Source: Sessilibacter corallicola
Lineage (GTDB): Bacteria; Pseudomonadota; Gammaproteobacteria; Pseudomonadales; Cellvibrionaceae
Direction: 5' to 3'
Assembly: GCF_021290925.1 (NCBI RefSeq)
Contig: NZ_JAJSLX010000001.1
Location: forward strand, 434,001-498,000
Length of the DNA stretch: 64,000 nt
Each line of letters starts with the position of its first letter. Position 1 is the stretch's first letter. This document shows positions 45,267 through 53,216 of the stretch, piece after piece. Under the pieces are notes generated by a model that saw only the letters and a list, made by a program, of their open reading frames with translations, ran no database searches and was not told where the DNA came from. A program made the position numbers and the translations under genes.

Positions 45267-46142
45267 TTAAACGGCGGCGGCGGTTAGATTTTCGTAGGTT
45301 TCTTGTTTTAGGAAACGGGTTTTTCGGCTTTCCCACAAATTGACTTCTTCTTTTTTTCCCAAAAGGTGATACATCTCACGTACTAGATCGAGAGAACCGC
45401 CTTCTTGGTGATTAAAGTGATAATAGGTTCTTAATAGCAACTCTTCAGCATCGCGCTTACGGTCACCTTGATACAAACGTAATGCGTTAATTAACTTGTC
45501 ATTAAAATCAGCGGTTGTTGGTTTTTTCAAATCTGCTAACCAACTCTCATCGAGATACTCGTCTTTAATTAGATTTCTTAGATTGTCGTTAACATAGCAA
45601 TCGAGAACAATGTGAATTCGATCTTCACCTTCGTTTACCGCGCCGTGTACAAAGTCAGCAGGATTTAACTTCCATAAGCCATCTTTATGCAAGTGAACTT
45701 TTTTGCCCTCTAAAATTAAGTAAGCGTTGTCGTTGGTTTTTACAGGAATGTGCAATCGTAATTTTTCTCTGTTATCTAATTCCGAATAATCACGGTGCTC
45801 CCACAAACACGCGTTTGGCCCCAATAGATTTAGCCTCGCCCACATAAACTCTAAACCTAGGTTATTCAGTATTTCAGCGGTTTTAGGTAATTTATTAAGT
45901 ACCTCGGTGGGCTTCGGTTTACAGTCTTTAATTAAGGTATTACTACCATCGCCATCACTGCTCAGCAACGACAGAGAGTAAACGCCTTGCGAAACGTATT
46001 CACTGTAAGAGAAGTTTCTCCAATCGAGATTGGCGGCTTCTATCTCATCAGAAATAATTTTACTGGTTCCTTCCTCTAACAATTTCAATCGAGAAATAGC
46101 CGAAAGATAGTTCTTTGATGATTCTTCATTGTAACTGTGCAT
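45267..46142 (-). CDS. Aspartyl/asparaginyl beta-hydroxylase-fold protein
   Basis: A 291-residue protein with the Asp/Arg hydroxylase cupin fold. Iron-ligand segments are WEHRDYSELDN (about 120-130), RLHIPV before it and HGAVNEGEDRIHIVLDCYV. It lacks a signal peptide. The C-terminal 90 residues are helical (NALRLYQGDRKRDAEELLLRTYYHF). Members hydroxylate Asp/Asn/Arg in peptides or small molecules using 2-oxoglutarate and iron. Adjacent to the SolA gene, same strand, 32 bases apart, so co-transcribed. It might modify a substrate of the cluster; the target is unknown. Confidence 0.8.
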   Translation of the reverse strand: MHSYNEESSKNYLSAISRLKLLEEGTSKIISDEIEAANLDWRNFSYSEYVSQGVYSLSLLSSDGDGSNTLIKDCKPKPTEVLNKLPKTAEILNNLGLEFMWARLNLLGPNACLWEHRDYSELDNREKLRLHIPVKTNDNAYLILEGKKVHLHKDGLWKLNPADFVHGAVNEGEDRIHIVLDCYVNDNLRNLIKDEYLDESWLADLKKPTTADFNDKLINALRLYQGDRKRDAEELLLRTYYHFNHQEGGSLDLVREMYHLLGKKEEVNLWESRKTRFLKQETYENLTAAAV

Positions 46143-47595
46143 GACATTTTTCCTTTATATATGCTTATTTTAGTTAGCTTCAGTAGTGACATTGGCAAAA
46201 CAAATTAATAATTCTTAAAATAATAAACATTCAAAAATACGAACTAGAAAAACTTTTAAATCATGTAAACCAGAAATGCGCTTTGAAAAATTTTAAATAA
46301 AACTCACCCCGTCACGCATCGAAAATGCGCTATTTAATAAATTAAGAAAAATGTACTACCACGACTAAACGCGACGATAATTTGCAACAATCGTCGTCAT
46401 TAAATTAAAAAATCACAGACACAGGAAGACCAAACCGAGGGTTTAATCGGTGTCGTATAATAATTAAGTTTTAAATAAGAATTAGTCGATATAGTTAAAA
46501 TTAATTCATGATAGGGCGATATCGGGTAGAACTACCCAATACCCAGCATTCCTTACTGTAGATTTAATACAAACGTGAATTTGTCGAGGTTTCTGATTTT
46601 CAATATAAACAGATGTCACCGAAGATTTGTGACTTATGTCAAATCATAAAACCAATGTTATTTATGAGTAATTTTTGGTTTTACTAATTTCGCAGTAACA
46701 AATGTTAACGCATTGATCAGATTGTTATTGATTAATTCACACCACTAAGACGATTTCAATTTACCAAAAAATATCAGTCAATAGTTTCGATTTTTATCAC
46801 AAAATGTAAAAACTTATTTTTATTCAAATTACTTCATCAATTAATCACCCACTCACACCAAAAAGATAATTAAATTTAATGTTTTTAATAACCTAATCAA
46901 TGCATGAAATAAAATTTATTTATGCATCGAAAAAATCTAAATTAAATAAAATAAATTTAATAAATTTTTAAGGACGGCCAATTTAATTATTTTTTTGACA
47001 ATTAAATTAAAAATTTAAACTTACTTAATTTTTATAATAACCGTCATTAATTGACATAGAAGGATAATATTTGTTTACCGCTTAAACTTATTATTTTGAC
47101 AAACAATAAAAAATAATAAACATTCCAAAACAAGGCGTTCATATGCTTTATAGAATGGCTTAGAACGAACAAACAACAGAACACTATAATTAGAAATTTA
47201 TTTTTTCTTTAGCATTTATAATTTAACCGACAGAGCATGACTCAGTTAACTGTAAATTCCATCACTCAATAAATAATTTAATGGTTTACAAACGTATTAA
47301 CCGATTAATTTAATGATTCATTTAAAATAGATTTATTTCTATAAAAGCAATTTGAGTAGAACCATTGGTTATACAACTAAAAAATCTGAAACGAACCAAA
47401 CAATAATTATTAGAGGTTTATATACAAAACCAATAAACACTCGGCATTCAATTATTTTCTAACATTATCTGATTGGTAGTGGTAACTGGCAGGAGAAAAT
47501 TTTGAGGATATAGAAATGAACGACTTAGGGGTTGTATGACTGCTTCTCAGAAATTACGGGTGGGGTTAACCCCACCCAATAATCCGTATTTTTAC
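46143..47595. other. 1.45-kb very AT-rich region without genes
   Basis: I see no credible gene on either strand; open frames are short and lack ribosome binding sites. The AT content is visibly higher than anywhere else in the window, with poly-A/T blocks and short palindromes, for example AATTTAATT (46980-46988) with AATTAAATT (47000-47008). It probably contains the promoter of the SolA/AspH transcription unit and perhaps a curved or nucleoid-protein-bound stretch. The right end carries the hairpin at 47558. Confidence 0.6.
47558..47577 (-). terminator. Perfect 20-bp GC palindrome after nadV
   Basis: GGGTGGGGTTAACCCCACCC is self-complementary; as RNA it gives an 8-bp stem GGGTGGGG/CCCCACCC with a TTAA loop, 18 bases beyond the nadV stop. 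There is only a weak T-run, so it may be a terminator or a 3'-end protector. Confidence 0.6.
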
Positions 47596-48987
47596 TTAAA
47601 AGGCTTCTGTTAATTTTCTAACTTCATCAAAAGTTGAATTAACCAATAACTCTCCATTTTTATACACTGTTTTTAACAATGAATTTTGATCATTTAATTG
47701 ATCTTCACGAATGGTTTCAAGTACGCCTTGTTGATTTTTTATAACGGCTAATCGACCCTTCTTAGAACGTTTGCTGGTATCGGTAATAGGATCTTTAAAT
47801 ACATCGTGCCACTGATCATTAATTTTTACGGCAGAAGCTTTCATGGCAAATTTCAATGTATCTCGATTGATCTTCTGTAACAGCTCCGCTCCCATTCCGA
47901 AGGCAACGTTCTCGGCACTTAGTTTTTTAGCGTCCATAGCTATTAATATGTCTTCGATACTGTCGAGAGAAACGCCATCGCCTTGGATAACGCGAACACA
48001 ATCGGGCAATACACGATAGCCTTTGCTGTTGGTTTTAAAGCCAAATTTGTTCATCAATCGCTCAATGGTTTCTGTTACCACTTCAACAGGATTGCCGCTA
48101 TCGGGTCGAATCACAACGGTGCCACCATTATTGATTACTTGGTCACGCAACTCTTCTCCCCAAATATTATCGATGGCATTCCATAGATCGTAGGAATCAC
48201 TGACCACAGCTACCAACTTGTTAGGTCCAGCAAACTGGTTGAGCATGTTCTCATAGGCTTTGGCTTCGTTGTCTTTGCCCCAAGAAGTTATTGTGCTGTG
48301 CTCCGCAGCGGGAATAGAAAACCCTGCCATATCTGCGCCATAGTATTTTCTTCCGGCTACGAGAGCACTTAAGGTGTCTGTGCCCTGAAAATTAACTAAG
48401 TGCGCTAATCCGCCAATGGCGGCCGCTTCTTCTGTTGTCGCACCACGGGCACCAAAGTCGTGCAGTTTAAACGCAAGGCCGTCGGTTGAATCTGCTGTTT
48501 TCTGCAAATATTTTTGGATGATTTTTTTGCAGTACCAAGATTTAGTCGCAACCGTGGTTGGGTACCACACAGCGCGTAAAATTGAGGTTTCAATGTAACT
48601 GGTAAGCCAAGCGCAGTTTGGATCGGTATTTTTTACTTGAGCCATAACAGTGCGCTCCGGCACGATAGTACCTTCAGGCAAAGCTTCAATCTCTATCGGT
48701 AAAAAGCCGTTATAAGTATCGAGAATGTATTGCCAACCGTCTTTATTAAATGGAACGCCGTGCGCGGTTAAAATTATTTCTGCTTCGTCGATATCGTTTT
48801 GGGTAATTGGGGTTAGCAAATACTCTTTGATAAACATCTGCAAGCCGAAAAATACAGATTGCTTAAACTTACCACCGCGTGATTCAATGTAGCTGGAAAC
48901 ATTCGTGGTATTGGCTGGATACTGTAAGAAGTGAGACGCTTTGTAAGAATCTGCGTTTAAGATTAGATTAGTTTTTGCAGTTGTCAT
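47596..48987 (-). CDS. nadV: Nicotinamide phosphoribosyltransferase
   Basis: A 463-residue NAMPT-type enzyme that makes NMN from nicotinamide and PRPP. Family features: NADSYKASHFLQYP at the start, LHDFGARGATTEEAAAIGG in the middle (about 173-191), RPDSGNPVEV, and the IQGDGVSL and FGMGAELLQ segments. The start at ATG 48987 has AGGATTTCC upstream. The nadM gene is 155 bases upstream on the same strand, so the two form a salvage pathway that recycles nicotinamide directly to NAD. The 155-base gap contains AGCGAAGGG/CCCTCGCT arms that could form a hairpin. Confidence 0.94.
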   Translation of the reverse strand: MTTAKTNLILNADSYKASHFLQYPANTTNVSSYIESRGGKFKQSVFFGLQMFIKEYLLTPITQNDIDEAEIILTAHGVPFNKDGWQYILDTYNGFLPIEIEALPEGTIVPERTVMAQVKNTDPNCAWLTSYIETSILRAVWYPTTVATKSWYCKKIIQKYLQKTADSTDGLAFKLHDFGARGATTEEAAAIGGLAHLVNFQGTDTLSALVAGRKYYGADMAGFSIPAAEHSTITSWGKDNEAKAYENMLNQFAGPNKLVAVVSDSYDLWNAIDNIWGEELRDQVINNGGTVVIRPDSGNPVEVVTETIERLMNKFGFKTNSKGYRVLPDCVRVIQGDGVSLDSIEDILIAMDAKKLSAENVAFGMGAELLQKINRDTLKFAMKASAVKINDQWHDVFKDPITDTSKRSKKGRLAVIKNQQGVLETIREDQLNDQNSLLKTVYKNGELLVNSTFDEVRKLTEAF

Positions 48988-49142
48988 GATGGAAATCCTC
49001 CGATCATCCGTTTAGCGAGGGTCTTTCCCTTCGCTTATTTGAATTTGATGACGATAATATGTGGTTATTGGCCAGTAATATTTTTACTGGAATTCTACGT
49101 TTGTGCTGACCAGTTATATTCTTACTAAAGTGTTACTAAGAC

Positions 49143-50198
49143 TCACATTCCCGCGAGTTCATGAATAATAAAATAGTGATCTTCAAAAATTTTCTCTGGG
49201 TTTAACTCAGCCAGCGGTACCCAGAATGCCTTTTTAGCGTCGTCGCTGCCTTTTACCTTCGGCAACGTTTGGTTGGGTTCCAACTCAATGTAATAGGCAT
49301 GAGTGATGGTTCGTCCACGTGATGACCGATGCGGATCATCAAATACACGCTGTTTTTTAATCGATCCTTTCAACACAGGCGGCGGAATTTTTAGTTTTGT
49401 TTCTTCACGCAGTTCACGAATACAAGCATCAATAAGTGTTTCGTCGGGCTGAACAAAACCACCTGGCAAGGCCATTAAACCTTTTCCGGGTTTTGCTTTG
49501 CGCTCAACCATAAGTACGTGGCCACTTTGAACAACGACTGCATCCACCGTTAAAAAAGTCGGTGTGTAAGGCGCATCAGACCATCGCTGTTTGTATTTAG
49601 CAATAAAATCAAATTCTTCTTTTAGATGACTAAATACTTCAGCTTCCTGAAAGGTACTGATCCAGTGTTTCACAGACGCTGGTAAGCCGTTTACTATTTG
49701 ATCAACCGGCTCTTCATTTTGCTGACTTACCAATAAGCTTTCACGTATTGGCGTGGCGCTAATATTCTGGCAATTTTCCACAGCAACTGATCGCCACTGG
49801 GGGAACAAATTTAGGTAGTAAGAACTCTGGTCTTTACTGTGACCAATAAGCCCTATTTTCGGACTTTGATAAGGCTGCGCGTGGTAAGAGGTAATTAAGC
49901 CATTGATTGTCGCTTGAACGTTGCGAACCCAAGCTTCGTCGTTGTACACAATGTCCATCAACGGTGCTACCAAGACTCGTTCGTTTTGCTCATCTGTCAA
50001 AGAGCTTCGAATCATGGTTTCTCGTTCTGGAACCGTCCAAGGATTGCGAACAGAGCGCGGCTGGTGAGCAGAACCACAAAGAATAATAAGGGTTTGAGAC
50101 TTCTCAAGTGCGGTATTAATTACGGAGAGGTGACCATTGTGAAATGGCTGAAATCGGCCAATAAAGACCAGAAAATCAAATTCTTTTTCAGAATTCAT
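49143..50198 (-). CDS. nadM: NMN adenylyltransferase / Nudix hydrolase fusion
   Basis: A 351-residue bifunctional protein. The N-terminal adenylyltransferase has FIGRFQPFHNGHLSVI at about 12-27 and ISATPIRESL near 148; it converts NMN and ATP to NAD. The C-terminal Nudix domain from about 215 has GGFVQPDETLIDACIRELREET, the full Nudix box (GX5EX7REUXEE). The same fusion is known in cyanobacteria and some gammaproteobacteria. No NrtR repressor gene is next to it. It precedes nadV and probably shares its transcript. ATG 50198 has an AGGAGC-like signal upstream. Confidence 0.93.
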   Translation of the reverse strand: MNSEKEFDFLVFIGRFQPFHNGHLSVINTALEKSQTLIILCGSAHQPRSVRNPWTVPERETMIRSSLTDEQNERVLVAPLMDIVYNDEAWVRNVQATINGLITSYHAQPYQSPKIGLIGHSKDQSSYYLNLFPQWRSVAVENCQNISATPIRESLLVSQQNEEPVDQIVNGLPASVKHWISTFQEAEVFSHLKEEFDFIAKYKQRWSDAPYTPTFLTVDAVVVQSGHVLMVERKAKPGKGLMALPGGFVQPDETLIDACIRELREETKLKIPPPVLKGSIKKQRVFDDPHRSSRGRTITHAYYIELEPNQTLPKVKGSDDAKKAFWVPLAELNPEKIFEDHYFIIHELAGM

Positions 50199-50482
50199 CG
50201 CAGCAAGCTCCTTGCTGTTATAGGTTCAGTAACAGGTCTTTCCCGTTACGTTTTTGTATGGTCATTCTATTTTTGTAATTTCTTAGAAAGACAAATTATA
50301 GAATTATTGTGACTTCGAAAATGAATCCCATTCCCGAATCTGAAATCATTATGAATAGCACACAGTGCGCTGTCAACAGTTACGTTTACACGCTTAATTT
50401 TATACACAACGTAAAAAGTAGTGTTATGTTTTATAGCTTATTGATAATACGTAACTAGTGTTAAAGCAAAAATTCAGGCCAA

Positions 50483-50989
50483 TTATTCGGAGTGTTGATG
50501 CTTTAGTTCATCCATTGCATTCTGAATTTCTTCACTGTTAAATCCGCGGCTCATTAAAAATCGAAAATACTTTGATTTTAGTTTATGGTCAGACAAAACT
50601 TCGTGCATGGAAGTATTTCCTAATTTTCTTTCCAAACACACAGTCGCTAATTCAAACCAATCGATTTCGCATGTATTAAAGGCGTTTTCAATTAATTGAT
50701 TATTAACGCCTTTAAATTTTAATTCATTTTTAATTCTGGTTTTACCGCGATATTTACCGGCACTCATCCGAATAAACGATTCACAATATCGAGCATCGTT
50801 AAGGTAACCGTATTCCGATATTTTTGTTATCGCCTGCTCAATGAATACGTGAGCATTTTCTATTTTCGATTTATCAGACCGAACAAACTTTACTACCAAT
50901 TTTTGCTTTAATTCGTGAGTCGTGTAATCACGTCGTGACAATAAAAAAACAGCGTGATTGAACACTTTATTTTCAGAATTTTCGATCAT
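50483..50989 (-). CDS. recX: Regulatory protein RecX
   Basis: A 168-residue RecX with the three-helix repeats typical of the family: VFNHAVFLLSRRDYTTHELKQKL near the N-terminus, then EYGYLNDARYCESFIR and the KYRGKTRIKNELKFKGV repeat. RecX inhibits or tunes RecA filaments. It is 120 bases downstream of recA with a bidirectional terminator between, so its expression depends on read-through of the recA terminator. Length is normal. Confidence 0.93.
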   Translation of the reverse strand: MIENSENKVFNHAVFLLSRRDYTTHELKQKLVVKFVRSDKSKIENAHVFIEQAITKISEYGYLNDARYCESFIRMSAGKYRGKTRIKNELKFKGVNNQLIENAFNTCEIDWFELATVCLERKLGNTSMHEVLSDHKLKSKYFRFLMSRGFNSEEIQNAMDELKHQHSE

Positions 50990-51057
50990 TTAATTCGCTT
51001 ATAATATTTTAAATATTGGCACAAAAGTATTTTGATAAAACGAGCATCTACAAACGT

Positions 51058-51087
51058 AAAAAAACGGCCATAAAGGCCGTTTTTTTT
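51058..51087. terminator. Bidirectional terminator between recA and recX
   Basis: A-run plus ACGGCC (51058-51069) pairs with GGCCGT plus T-run (51075-51087), loop ATAAA. A/T tracts on both sides allow termination on either strand; the relevant one is recA on the minus strand. Confidence 0.92.
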
Positions 51088-51109
51088 AAATAACAGAGTG
51101 GCTTTTGAA

Positions 51110-52141
51110 TTAAGCCTCCGCTGGCTCTTCTCCAGCTTCTGATTCTGGAACCGTATCTGGAAGTAATTTCTCACGAATTTGAGCTTCAATAGTTTGAGCA
51201 ATTTCTGGATTTTCTTGCAAGAAGCGAATCGAGTTATTTTTACCTTGGCCAATTTTGTCGCCTTGATAGCTGTACCAAGCACCGGACTTATCGACCAGAC
51301 CCAGTTTCACACCAAAGTCGATCACTTCACCCAACAAGTTAATGCCTTCCCCGTACAAGATTTGGAATTCAGCTTGCTTAAACGGAGGTGCAACTTTGTT
51401 TTTAACTACTTTAACTCGAGTTTCGTTACCAACCACTTCATCGCCATCTTTCACAGAACCGGTACGACGAATGTCCAATCGAACTGAAGAGTAGAATTTT
51501 AGTGCGTTACCACCCGTGGTGGTTTCTGGCGAACCGAACATCACACCAATTTTCATACGAATTTGGTTGATGAAGATCGCTAAGCAGTTTGCGTTCTTAA
51601 TGTTACCGGTAATCTTACGAAGCGCCTGAGACATCAAACGCGCTTGAAGGCCAACATGGTGATCACCCATTTCGCCTTCGATTTCAGCTTTTGGTGTTAA
51701 CGCGGCAACGGAGTCAACCACCAAAACATCAACCGCTCCAGAACGTACTAACATATCGGCAACTTCGAGTGCCTGCTCACCGGTGTCTGGCTGAGAGACA
51801 ATAAGGTCGTCGACATTAACGCCAAGCTTTTCTGCGTAGATTGGGTCGAGTGCGTGTTCGGCATCAACGAAGGCACAAGTGCCGCCATTTTTTTGAGCTT
51901 CGGCGATCACTTGTAAGGTAAGCGTTGTTTTACCAGAGGACTCTGGACCGTAAATCTCAACAATACGGCCTTTAGGTAAACCACCTACGCCCAATGCGGA
52001 ATCAAGACCAATGGAACCTGTGGACACAACAGGAATTTTCACTTGTTCACGGTCACCCATGCGCATTACAGTGCCTTTACCAAATTGACGTTCAATTTGA
52101 CTTAAGGCCGCGGCAAGTGCTTTTTCTTTATTTGCGTCCAT
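51110..52141 (-). CDS. recA: Recombinase RecA
   Basis: A 343-residue RecA from ATG 52141, which has GGGGA 7 bases upstream; an ATG at 52153 four codons earlier is in frame but less well placed. Walker [10 protein letters not shown] is near residue 62-70, DAEHALDP and the L1/L2 regions ([41 protein letters not shown]) follow, and the C-terminus is acidic ([13 protein letters not shown]). RecA catalyses strand exchange and activates LexA self-cleavage. A LexA box lies upstream, so it is SOS-induced. Confidence 0.98.
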   Translation of the reverse strand: MDANKEKALAAALSQIERQFGKGTVMRMGDREQVKIPVVSTGSIGLDSALGVGGLPKGRIVEIYGPESSGKTTLTLQVIAEAQKNGGTCAFVDAEHALDPIYAEKLGVNVDDLIVSQPDTGEQALEVADMLVRSGAVDVLVVDSVAALTPKAEIEGEMGDHHVGLQARLMSQALRKITGNIKNANCLAIFINQIRMKIGVMFGSPETTTGGNALKFYSSVRLDIRRTGSVKDGDEVVGNETRVKVVKNKVAPPFKQAEFQILYGEGINLLGEVIDFGVKLGLVDKSGAWYSYQGDKIGQGKNNSIRFLQENPEIAQTIEAQIREKLLPDTVPESEAGEEPAEA

Positions 52142-52275
52142 TGATTTCCCCATTGGTTATAACAAGTTGTGACGGCTGATAAGATGATGCAATAGCGAGG
52201 TTTCTCGCTACGCGTTCAATATGATGGATTCTAAAAACGTTGTGTTTCAATGTACAGTAAAATTAGCACAAAATA

Positions 52276-52291
52276 CTGTATAAGAAAACAG
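52276..52291 (-). promoter_or_regulatory. LexA (SOS) box upstream of recA
   Basis: CTGTATAAGAAAACAG is an exact CTGT-N8-ACAG box, flanked by TA/TT as in strong boxes (TACTGT and ACAGTT). It is 135 bases before the recA start, between pncC and recA. A second CTGT-like element is 26 bases away (around 52313-52316) but imperfect. Confidence 0.9.
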
Positions 52292-52320
52292 TTATTGTTT
52301 ATTTATACAGTAAAATAAAG

Positions 52321-52809
52321 TTACTCAAGCAAATCGATCAAACCTCTGAGACTTGCCATCACAGCCTGACGGCGTATTTCTGCCCGACCGCCATTAAAAT
52401 TGAACAATCGACTGCGTGTGCTGTTGGTGAATTTTGCACTCCACGCGATCCACACGGTGCCAATTGGTTTGTCTTTACTGCCTCCGGTGGGTCCTGCAAC
52501 GCCGCTCACGGCAACCGCCATATTGGCGCCGCTGGCCGCCAATGCACCTTGCGCCATCTCTTTTACGGTCTCTTCGCTCACCGCACCGTGATTGGCAAGG
52601 GTTTCAGGGTTTACGTTCAGAAGCTGCATTTTTGCAGTATTTGAATAGGTTACTAGCCCCATCTCAAACCAAAGTGAACTGCCTGGAATTTCAGTAATTG
52701 CGCTCGCGATACCGCCGCCGGTGCACGACTCGGCTGTGGCAACGGTGTAACGGCGATCGGCAAGTTTGCTACCCAACTGCTGGGATAAGGATTCTGTCAT
52801 TGATTTCAT
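52321..52809 (-). CDS. pncC: Nicotinamide-nucleotide amidase (CinA C-terminal family)
   Basis: A 162-residue stand-alone CinA C-terminal domain. ATAESCTGGG near residue 24, GLVTYSNTAK, GAVSEETV and AVSGVAGPTGG are the hallmark motifs. It deamidates NMN to nicotinate mononucleotide. The start at 52809 is preferred; 52845 and 52800 are also in frame. Its position between mutS and recA is conserved in pseudomonads, where it is often named cinA. Functionally it competes with the NadM/NadV route encoded 2 kb away for the same NMN. Confidence 0.93.
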   Translation of the reverse strand: MKSMTESLSQQLGSKLADRRYTVATAESCTGGGIASAITEIPGSSLWFEMGLVTYSNTAKMQLLNVNPETLANHGAVSEETVKEMAQGALAASGANMAVAVSGVAGPTGGSKDKPIGTVWIAWSAKFTNSTRSRLFNFNGGRAEIRRQAVMASLRGLIDLLE

Positions 52810-52845
52810 AATTGCCAACTTAAGCCACGTGTTTGTGGATATCAA

Positions 52846-53216
52846 GTGTTTATAGGAGGCTCCTATAGAACACCTCTGTGTGAATTTAGTTGATATGAGT
52901 TAGACTAGCGCCAACTTAAAATCAGACCTTCAAATAACGGGTCAAATATAATTCAATAAACGCCCAATGGCACATAGACCATGAGCCATGTTCACCTAAG
53001 TTTATTTGAATAATCAACAGCTTACCTGCTTCAACTGGATTAATGTTGACCATATTAACGCAGGACAACAACGACTAAGTCAGAGTTGATACCGGTTGGG
53101 TTAGTTTCCACAGCAGACAAATCCAACAAGATGAATTTGATGAGAGCGTGACGCTCTTCTCACTCTAGAATGCTAACTAATTTACGATTACGCCAAGAGA
53201 CAAACCTCCCTTATCT
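52846..53216. other. Divergent region between pncC and mutS
   Basis: About 370 bases without a gene. A sharp palindrome is present at 52851-52867: TATAGGAG, one base, CTCCTATA. With a one-base offset the arms extend to GTGTT and AACAC (52846-52873), giving about 13-bp arms. It is close to the pncC start and is either an operator or an RNA hairpin in the leader. Promoters for mutS to the right were not located with confidence. Confidence 0.6.

Noticed and set aside
50986-51282. Minus-strand 98-codon frame across the recA end
   Set aside because: An alternate frame of recA that runs through the terminator and into recX; poly-Lys/Leu content is not protein-like.
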